Made by a program: the position numbers and the translations under genes. A stretch of 37,177 nt of DNA from assembly GCA_047609825.1 (NCBI GenBank), contig JBLFXJ010000032.1:1-37177 (forward strand). The letters are read 5' to 3'. Below are positions 31,390 through 37,177 of the stretch, piece after piece. The notes beneath the pieces are model-generated. The model was not told the origin of the DNA, made no database searches, and worked only from the letters and a program-made list of their open reading frames with translations. Source of the DNA: GCA-2862545 sp047609825 (GTDB lineage Bacteria > Myxococcota_A > UBA796 > GCA-2862545). Each line of letters starts with the position of its first letter. The first letter of the stretch is position 1.

Positions 31390-32271
31390 ATGGCTCGCTG
31401 GTTCCTCCTCCTCGCTGCGTGCGCTCCGTCCGCCGGCACGTTCACTGTGTCCGGGGAACCGCTGGATGATCTGTCCGCCGGAAGTGACGGCTCGACGGCG
31501 AACACCGCGCTGAGCGGCGCGTGGGAGAGCGAGTGTCCGGAGCTGGCTCGCCGGGCAGAGTGCCAGGTGGTGGGCAGCGTCGGCGGCGACTTCCCCCACA
31601 CCACCACCACATGGTTCGACGCGCTGGGGCGTGAGGTCGTCTACGAAGACGACATGAACCAGGACGGCGTGTGGGATCTCCGGGTCAGCACCGAGTGGGC
31701 CGAGGGTCGTCGGATCGAGACCCAGGAGCTGCGCGGAGACGGGGTGATCCGCCGGGTCAGCTCGATGCTGCGCGACGATGGGCAGCTGCAGTCCTCGACC
31801 GTGGAAGACCTGTTCGAGGGTGACGTGAAGGAGCGCGAGCTCACCTACGACGGCCTCGGCCGCGTGGTCACCGACATCTGGCGCAGCAACGGCTTCCGGC
31901 TGGAGTCGTGCACCTCGGAATGGACCGACTTCAGCGACTCCCGCGACCAGGTGGAGACCTGCCGCTCGGGCACGGGCGACTCGGTGGCCGTGCGGTCGTG
32001 GAGCGTGAAGACGCGCCTGCCGCTGGCGCTCAGCTGGAATCGCGACGGGGTGGGGGCGGCCGAGTGGGTGGCCGAGACCACCTACCTGGACGACTGCCAG
32101 GTGCAGCGGGACGAGCAGGTGCTGCCCCCGGGAGACGGCTATGATCGGTTCGTCACCGAGAGCGACTACGACGCTGGCCTCGCGGTGCGCACCGTGGTCA
32201 CGGCGGTGGATGACGACGGCGAGTTCGAGCCCGTCGACACCATCACCGACTTCCGGTGGACCTGCGAGTAG
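31390..32271 (+). CDS. Lipoprotein with YD/RHS-like repeats
   Basis: 293 residues. MARWFLLLAAC gives a clear lipobox (LAAC, Cys11). The mature part shows repeated strands resembling YD repeats of RHS proteins: TTTTWFDALGREVVYEDDMNQDG, VKERELTYDGLGRVVTDIWRSNG and TYLDDCQVQRDEQ ... YDRFVTESDYDAGLAVRT. These two-strand units bind carbohydrates or make hollow beta shells in RHS toxins, but this protein is too short for a shell and has no toxin domain. It has several Cys. It probably sits in the envelope. Function unknown; it follows the Rid gene by 24 bp but likely has its own promoter. Confidence 0.7.
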   Translation: MARWFLLLAACAPSAGTFTVSGEPLDDLSAGSDGSTANTALSGAWESECPELARRAECQVVGSVGGDFPHTTTTWFDALGREVVYEDDMNQDGVWDLRVSTEWAEGRRIETQELRGDGVIRRVSSMLRDDGQLQSSTVEDLFEGDVKERELTYDGLGRVVTDIWRSNGFRLESCTSEWTDFSDSRDQVETCRSGTGDSVAVRSWSVKTRLPLALSWNRDGVGAAEWVAETTYLDDCQVQRDEQVLPPGDGYDRFVTESDYDAGLAVRTVVTAVDDDGEFEPVDTITDFRWTCE

Positions 32272-32338
32272 CGGCAGCGCTGCGGGTTGCGCTCGGTCGG
32301 GTGGACCCCCTGTGCTCTGACTCCAGGAGGGTGGAATC

Positions 32339-34465
32339 GTGTGGCTGTGTCTCGTGCTGCTGGCCTGTGCCGCTCCCCCGTCCACGGCGTCTCCGCCCCC
32401 GGCTCGGGCGCCCGCGTCGGCACCGGTCGACGGCTACCGGGTGGCGGGCCCCGATGTGCTGGTCGGCCCGTTCACCAACCGCCTCGCCGCGGAGACGAGT
32501 CCGTACCTGCTGCAGCATGCCCACAACCCGGTGGACTGGTACCCGTGGGGGGATGCGGCGTTCGCGGAGGCGAAGCGCCGTGGCGTGCCGGTGTTCCTGT
32601 CCATCGGCTACGCCGCATGCCACTGGTGCCATGTGATGGAGGAGGAGTCCTTCGAGGACCCCGCGACCGCCGCCTACCTGAACGCGAACTACGTGGCGAT
32701 CAAGGTCGATCGTGAGGAACGGCCCGACGTGGACGGCATCTACATGGACGCCGTGTACGCGCTGAACGGCCGCGGCGGCTGGCCCGCGAGCATCTGGCTC
32801 GACGCCGACCGGCGCCCGTTCTTCGCCGGCACCTACTATCCACCGGAATCCCGGTTGAATCGTCCGGGGTTCCACGATGTGCTCGCCGCCCAGCTCGAGC
32901 GCTGGCGCACCGATCCCGCCGACGTGGCTTTGACGGCCGCGGGCCTGCAACGGAAGCTGGACGCCTCCGCCGTCATCGTGCCGGTCGACCCGGTGAACTG
33001 GGGCGCGGCGGACGACGGCGTGGCGTGGATGGAGCAGGGGTGGGACGCCGAGAATCCGGGTTGGGGCGCGAAGAAGTTCCCGATGGTCTCGCGGCTCGAG
33101 TACTTGCTCGCCTACGGCGTCACCCATCGGCAGGAGCGCGCGCTGCGGCCGGTGCGGCAGATGCTGCACGCCATGGACCGGGGTGGCATCCACGATCAGC
33201 TCGGGGGTGGATTCCACCGCTACACCGTGGACCCTGCGTGGACGGTGCCGCACTTCGAGAAGATGACCTACGACAACGGCCAGCTACTGCGGATCTACGC
33301 CGAGGCCGCCGTGGCGCTGGACGAGCCTCGGTTCGCCGCGGTGGCTCGTGGGGTGGCGACGTATCTGCTGCGGGAGATGCGGCACCCGGATGGGTCGTTC
33401 TCGAGCAGCCAGGACGCGGATACCGAGGGGGAGGAGGGGACTACCTACACCTGGACGCCGGGGCAGGTGCGTGGGGTCCTGGGAGACGGCGCCCGCCCCT
33501 TCCTCGACGCCTACGGGGTCACCTCCCGCGGCAACTTCGAGCACGGCACCAGCGTGCTCACCCGGCGGACGGCGGACGCCTCGCCCTTCGCGGAGCCGCG
33601 CGCCGCATTGCTCGCCGCCCGCGTGCTTCGCCCCCAGCCGCCCACCGACACCAAGCGGGTGGTGGCGTACAACGCGCTGGCCATCGGCGGACTGGCCCGG
33701 GCCGGGCGCCTGCTGCACGACCCGGAGCTGGTGACGGCCGCGGCCCGTGCGGCTGAGGCGGTGTTGGCGGCTCGTCACTCGGACGGCGGGCTGCCGCGCA
33801 CCCTCGAGCCCGGGTCGCCGGCCGGCGTGATCGACGACTACGCGTGGTTCGCCGAGGCGCTCCTCGACCTGTACGAGGCCGACCCCGACCCGCGGTGGCT
33901 GGTCGCTGCCGACAGCGTGGCCGCGATCCTGACCGAGCGGTTCTGGGACCCGGTGCACGGCGGGTTCTTCTTCACCGAGGTGGGGGCGGAGGGGCTGCTG
34001 GTCCGGCAGAAGGAGCTGTCGGACGGCGCGCGTCCGTCGGGGAGTGGTCGAGCCGTGGCCGTGCTCCGGCGCCTGCGCTCCTATGGCGCGCCGTCGGGTA
34101 GCTCCGAGCACATCCAGCGCGGGCTCGAGGCGGCAGCGCGGTACCTGCGGCGCTCGCCGGGCACGGTGTCGTCGCTCCTCGTGGTGGTGGACGCGCTCTC
34201 TCGCCCGAGCGTAGAGCTCATCGTGGCAACGCCGGATCGGGCCAGCGCTCAGCCGTTCGTGGACCTGTACAACGCCGAGTACCGCCCCCACGCCGTGCTC
34301 GCGGTGGTGCGGCCGGCAGACCTGGAGGCCCTCGCGGACTTCTCAGGCATCGCGGGCAAGCACGCCGGCGCCGACGGTCCACTCGCCTATGTGTGCTTCG
34401 ACGGCACCTGCGAGCAGCCGACCCAGGACCTCCGGCGGGTGCGCTTGCTCCTGGCCCGTGACTGA
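32339..34465 (+). CDS. YyaL/SPATA20-family protein (thioredoxin-like plus six-hairpin domain) as a lipoprotein
   Basis: 708 residues. Residues about 46-200 are the DUF255 thioredoxin-like domain: LAAETSPYLLQHAHNPVDWYPWG, then GYAACHWCHVM with Cys94 and Cys97 (CHWC), and WLDADRRPFFAGTYYPP. Residues about 210-640 are a six-hairpin (AGE-like) toroid, including GGWPAS and QDADTEGEEGTTYTWTP. These proteins are found in all domains of life and their role is unknown. Unusual here: an N-terminal MWLCLVLLAC, lipobox-like with Cys10, and a Pro/Ala-rich linker (about 11-30), predicting export and membrane anchoring. The GTG start at 32339 is preceded by AGGAGG and gives a full-length signal; an internal start would remove it. 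Confidence 0.88.
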   Translation: MWLCLVLLACAAPPSTASPPPARAPASAPVDGYRVAGPDVLVGPFTNRLAAETSPYLLQHAHNPVDWYPWGDAAFAEAKRRGVPVFLSIGYAACHWCHVMEEESFEDPATAAYLNANYVAIKVDREERPDVDGIYMDAVYALNGRGGWPASIWLDADRRPFFAGTYYPPESRLNRPGFHDVLAAQLERWRTDPADVALTAAGLQRKLDASAVIVPVDPVNWGAADDGVAWMEQGWDAENPGWGAKKFPMVSRLEYLLAYGVTHRQERALRPVRQMLHAMDRGGIHDQLGGGFHRYTVDPAWTVPHFEKMTYDNGQLLRIYAEAAVALDEPRFAAVARGVATYLLREMRHPDGSFSSSQDADTEGEEGTTYTWTPGQVRGVLGDGARPFLDAYGVTSRGNFEHGTSVLTRRTADASPFAEPRAALLAARVLRPQPPTDTKRVVAYNALAIGGLARAGRLLHDPELVTAAARAAEAVLAARHSDGGLPRTLEPGSPAGVIDDYAWFAEALLDLYEADPDPRWLVAADSVAAILTERFWDPVHGGFFFTEVGAEGLLVRQKELSDGARPSGSGRAVAVLRRLRSYGAPSGSSEHIQRGLEAAARYLRRSPGTVSSLLVVVDALSRPSVELIVATPDRASAQPFVDLYNAEYRPHAVLAVVRPADLEALADFSGIAGKHAGADGPLAYVCFDGTCEQPTQDLRRVRLLLARD

Positions 34466-34509
34466 GCGCGTGGGTGGCCCTCGGCGAAGTCGTCGCGGAT
34501 CCTACGTCG

Positions 34510-35778
34510 TCACCAGGTACGGCCACCGTGGCCTTCCCGGTGGCAGGCGCCCGTACAGGTGGTTCCGTTGAACGTGATGCCGTCCGGCATGAGGACGTTC
34601 ACCGTGCCGTCGACGTGCACGGCGGGGTCCAGGATCGAGGTCGAATCGGCGGTGGTGGCGCCGTGGCAGTCCTCGCATCTGAAGTCCTCATCCAGGTGGT
34701 CTTCGTGGTCGCCGCTCATCCGGCCCCACGCGTCGTCGCTGCTCGTGAGGTCCGGGTGGCAGTCGTGGCAGGTGGACACGGTGCCCAGGTGGTCCATGCT
34801 GCCTGGCGCCCGGCCCGTGCCATGGCAGTACAGGTTGCTGCAGCCGCCGTTGCCGTCCCACGCGGCGCCTACCCCGAGGCCGCCGAATGTGACCTCTGTC
34901 CGTCCCTTTGTGGCGTCTGCCACGAACAGGTGCCCGGTAGAGAGCACGTCGGTGGGACGGATGTGGCAGGTCTCGCACGGGAACGCGAGGTGCAGGTCCG
35001 TGTCGACGGTGTGCGCCAGGTGGGGGACGAAGGTGGCGTCGAGCCCGTCGTCGATGCCTGAGATGTGTCGCGGGGGAGCTCCGGTCTCGTCGAAGTCGCC
35101 GCCATGGCAGAAGGTGCAGTTCGTGCGCCAGCCCGCCGTGTGGCAGGAGTCGCAGGAGGGCCCGGCGCCCCCGGTGAGGTCGGCGCCGTGGCAGTCGCCG
35201 CACGCCTGCACCTGGAGCTTCGCCTCCTGCCCGTGCACCGACGCGTCCTCGAACCCGTCCGGGTGGTAGCCGGTGACCACCGGGGCGCCGGTGTCGGGGT
35301 TGGCGCACAGGTCGGTGGCGCCGTCTTCGATCCAGGTGCGTACGATGGCCACGAGATCGGCATCGAGACCCGAGCCAGGCGGCATCTCGGTGCCCGCGCC
35401 AGCCGGCTGGGTGCCCGCGATCTTCTGGAGCAGGAGCGATGCGTCCGGGTCTCCGGGCACCACGAGGGTCCAGGTGGGGTCGATGGTGGCGGTCACCCCG
35501 ACGATGGCGGCGTGGGGGTCGGTCTGCAGCTCCAGGCCGCCCAAGGCAGAGGCACCGTGGCAGGCCAGGCAGTTGGCGTTGATGATCGCCTGCACTGCGC
35601 AGAAGTCGTCGCCGGTGGGCGGGGTGGTGCTGCCGGTCGGGGTCGTGCCGCCGGTGGGGGTGGCTGCCGTCGGCGCTGCGCCGCCGCCGTGGCTGGGCAG
35701 GAAGATGTGGTCATCGCAGCCGCCGAGGGCGACAATGGCCAGCAGCACGAGTCCGGGCCCCCGATGAGAGACAGTCAT
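34510..35778 (-). CDS. Multihaem c-type cytochrome lipoprotein (C4xCH/CxxCH, nine sites)
   Basis: 422 residues. A lipobox (ALGGC, Cys21) follows a short hydrophobic signal, then a Thr/Pro linker (about 36-56). Haem-binding motifs: CLACH (70-74), CGDCH (193), CDSCH (209), CTFCH (221), CETCH (268), CHDCH (337), CEDCH (368), plus a CxxxxCH (CSNLYCH, 313-319) and a CxxxCH (CTGACH, 408-413). The first motif and its surrounding GGLELQTDPHAAI ... LLLQKIAGTQPAGAGTEMPP resemble planctomycete-type cytochrome domains. The CxxxxCH...CxxCH pairing is the Geobacter-type C4xCH motif. It should be an extracytoplasmic electron carrier. Start ATG at 35778 follows GGAGG; TAGGTT at 35804-35799 on the minus strand is a possible -10 box. 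Confidence 0.9.
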   Translation of the reverse strand: MTVSHRGPGLVLLAIVALGGCDDHIFLPSHGGGAAPTAATPTGGTTPTGSTTPPTGDDFCAVQAIINANCLACHGASALGGLELQTDPHAAIVGVTATIDPTWTLVVPGDPDASLLLQKIAGTQPAGAGTEMPPGSGLDADLVAIVRTWIEDGATDLCANPDTGAPVVTGYHPDGFEDASVHGQEAKLQVQACGDCHGADLTGGAGPSCDSCHTAGWRTNCTFCHGGDFDETGAPPRHISGIDDGLDATFVPHLAHTVDTDLHLAFPCETCHIRPTDVLSTGHLFVADATKGRTEVTFGGLGVGAAWDGNGGCSNLYCHGTGRAPGSMDHLGTVSTCHDCHPDLTSSDDAWGRMSGDHEDHLDEDFRCEDCHGATTADSTSILDPAVHVDGTVNVLMPDGITFNGTTCTGACHREGHGGRTW

Positions 35779-36026
35779 CAGGCCTCCGCGTCGGACTCAA
35801 CCTAGCCGCCCGGCAGATGTGTTCGACGGACGAAAGATGGGTCGAGCCGACCGCGCCTGAGATCGCGCGGGGCGGCGGGCGTGGTGGGCGCCGATGGCTG
35901 CGTCGCGCCGCGACCGCGCGGGGGGATGATCCGCTCTGACGGCCGGTGGATTCGCCCGTTGCGCTGGTGCAGCGCCACGGCGTTGTTCCGATGCGCTGCC
36001 GCTCGATTCGGCAGCGATCGGTGTGG

Positions 36027-36032
36027 TATCCT
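36027..36032 (+). promoter_or_regulatory. Candidate -10 box (TATCCT) for the right-edge secreted protein
   Basis: TATCCT, with a leader of 29 bases containing AGGAG nine bases before the ATG at 36062, so this gene has an ordinary leadered start. No clear -35 element. Confidence 0.35.
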
Positions 36033-36061
36033 CTTGCGAGCACACGCTAGGAGTCATCAAA

Positions 36062-37177
36062 ATGCGCACTGTCCTGTCCCTGGTCCTGTTGTTGCCCGCC
36101 GTCTCACTCGCGGCCCCCACGCTCGGCCTCAGCGGCAGCTGCCCTGGACCGATGGACATCGACCTGTCCGGCTTCACGCCAGACGCCCGCATCGGGTTCC
36201 TGCTGTCGCGGATCGGCCCCGGTAGCGACGTGATCCCGGCCGGCCCCTGCGCCGGCGTCGAGACCGGCCTGACCGGCCCGCGCTGGCTCAACTCACTCTA
36301 CGACGCCGACGGCGCGATGAGCTTCAGCCCGTCTGTGCCCGACGGCGCGTGTACGAGCTTCATCCAGATGCTCGATGTCAGCACCTGCACGCTCACCGCG
36401 GTGGGTGACCTGGGTGCTGGTGCCGTGATCGGCGGTGGCTCCCCGATCCACAACACGGTGCCGTTCGTCGCCGACGCCACCAACTCGGCCCCGTTCGACT
36501 GCTCCTTCCCCGCCTATCAGAACGCCTACGAGTGGGCCGACCTCGGCGCCATGACCTGGAACGAGTGCGCCATCGAGGCGTCGAAGCGTGGCGCGATGCA
36601 CGCTCCGGACGACTCGTACAGCGCTGGCAACGGCTGGTTCGGCTTTCGCACCGAGCTTGACGGCATGATCGACGGCTGGAGCGTGATCGGAACGGCCGCG
36701 GTCGACTCCGCCCAGCGCTGCGTCGTCGGGCGCGCTCCGTCCGCTGACCGCGACAGCGATGTGCTCGGCTCGGAGGTCGTGTACGACGGCCTCACTTGGA
36801 GCTACGCGGATCTCGGCGCGATGTACTACGACCAGTGTGTGCAGGCGGCGGGCAACGCCGGCGCCACGATGGTGCCCCCGATGTCTCTGGGGCTGCCCCA
36901 GGTCGGCAGCTACTGGATCAAGAGCGTGCACGGCTGCAACGTGTACGGGATGATCGACGACACCGGTGCGTTGGTGCACAACAACTACGGCTATGGAGCT
37001 CAGTCCTCGCTGCAGACGTGCATGATCGCCTACGTGGAGCTCGATGGCGTGGGCGGTGGCGCGGAGCCGTACGGCTTCCAGACCGACTGGGTCCTGCAGG
37101 AGGGCACGCTCGGCCAGGCCACGAAGTGCGAGTCGGTGACCGATGGCGGCACCACCTGCGTGAACCCCGAGATCAAG
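36062..37177 (+). CDS. Secreted protein with internal repeats, 3' end missing (runs off right edge)
   Basis: 372 codons are open to the window edge without a stop. The signal peptide MRTVLSLVLLLPAVSLAAP has a cleavage site near SLA. The first part (about 20-130) is a Cys-containing beta-like domain. Then two related units follow: NAYEWADLGAMTWNECAIEASKRGAMHAP (about 161-189) and VVYDGLTWSYADLGAMYYDQCVQAAGNAG (about 241-269), each with ADLGAM, an aromatic residue, Cys and a helix, and followed by Gly-rich strands and a later Cys. This is an internal duplication. I do not recognise the family. AGGAG upstream of the ATG supports the start. Confidence 0.7.
   Translation, partial: MRTVLSLVLLLPAVSLAAPTLGLSGSCPGPMDIDLSGFTPDARIGFLLSRIGPGSDVIPAGPCAGVETGLTGPRWLNSLYDADGAMSFSPSVPDGACTSFIQMLDVSTCTLTAVGDLGAGAVIGGGSPIHNTVPFVADATNSAPFDCSFPAYQNAYEWADLGAMTWNECAIEASKRGAMHAPDDSYSAGNGWFGFRTELDGMIDGWSVIGTAAVDSAQRCVVGRAPSADRDSDVLGSEVVYDGLTWSYADLGAMYYDQCVQAAGNAGATMVPPMSLGLPQVGSYWIKSVHGCNVYGMIDDTGALVHNNYGYGAQSSLQTCMIAYVELDGVGGGAEPYGFQTDWVLQEGTLGQATKCESVTDGGTTCVNPEIK

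Overview
The window is very GC-rich and carries gene families that point to a myxobacterium-like (Myxococcota, formerly Deltaproteobacteria) chromosome. The signs are a MopE-type protein with DCDD/DQDCDG repeats and a MYXO-CTERM-like tail, an MXAN_6640-like HExxH metalloprotease, many predicted secreted proteins and lipoproteins of unknown function with Thr/Pro/Gly-rich linkers, and a C4xCH-type multihaem cytochrome lipoprotein. I see no rRNA, tRNA, CRISPR array, integrase or transposase, so this looks like ordinary chromosome rich in lineage-specific cell-envelope genes. Assignment to a lineage is inference from gene content only.

Layout. 1-2735 (mostly minus): an open-ended unknown gene, a 2OG-Fe(II) oxygenase, a CreD-like inner-membrane protein with a 17-bp palindrome upstream, and a small DUF1232-like protein. 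2915-6281 (plus): a SnoaL-like protein overlapping an S41 peptidase, then an M20 metallopeptidase behind a hairpin-rich spacer. 6312-8744: a four-helix membrane protein diverging from a lipoprotein with thrombospondin-3-like repeats and a short-chain dehydrogenase. 8775-13302 (minus): a secreted unknown protein, an LpqC-like esterase lipoprotein, a LysR regulator and a WD40-type propeller. 13399-16891 (plus): an HExxH metalloprotease and two coupled secreted proteins of unknown function. 16922-22028: a second LpqC-like esterase, a tandem-domain DUF6891-like protein, a C-rich spacer with a G-quadruplex motif on the minus strand, then dihydroorotase (pyrC) behind a polytopic membrane protein. 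22100-26573: a subtilisin-family protease and the MopE-like protein, convergent. 27011-31365: a small unknown gene and a divergent four-gene group (Fes-like esterase, S51/cyanophycinase-like peptidase, ATP-grasp ligase, Rid-family protein). 31390-37177: a YD-repeat-like lipoprotein, a lipoprotein form of the YyaL/SPATA20 thioredoxin-domain family, a nine-haem cytochrome, and a secreted repeat protein running off the right edge.

How the genes work together. Short overlaps (TGATG, ATGA) and gaps of a few bases mark small operons: SnoaL-S41, TSP3 lipoprotein-SDR, the two unknown secreted proteins, membrane protein-PyrC, S51-esterase and ATP-grasp-Rid. The four-gene group around 27.4-31.4 kb is the best candidate for an undescribed system: an amide/peptide ligase with matching hydrolases, so possibly synthesis and turnover of a small peptide-like metabolite. 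The other notable signal is regulatory. Several genes have a TANNNT -10 hexamer only 4-6 bases before the start codon and no Shine-Dalgarno sequence in between, which is the arrangement of leaderless transcripts. Other genes have clear GGAGG-type sites and longer leaders, so two modes of translation start seem to coexist.
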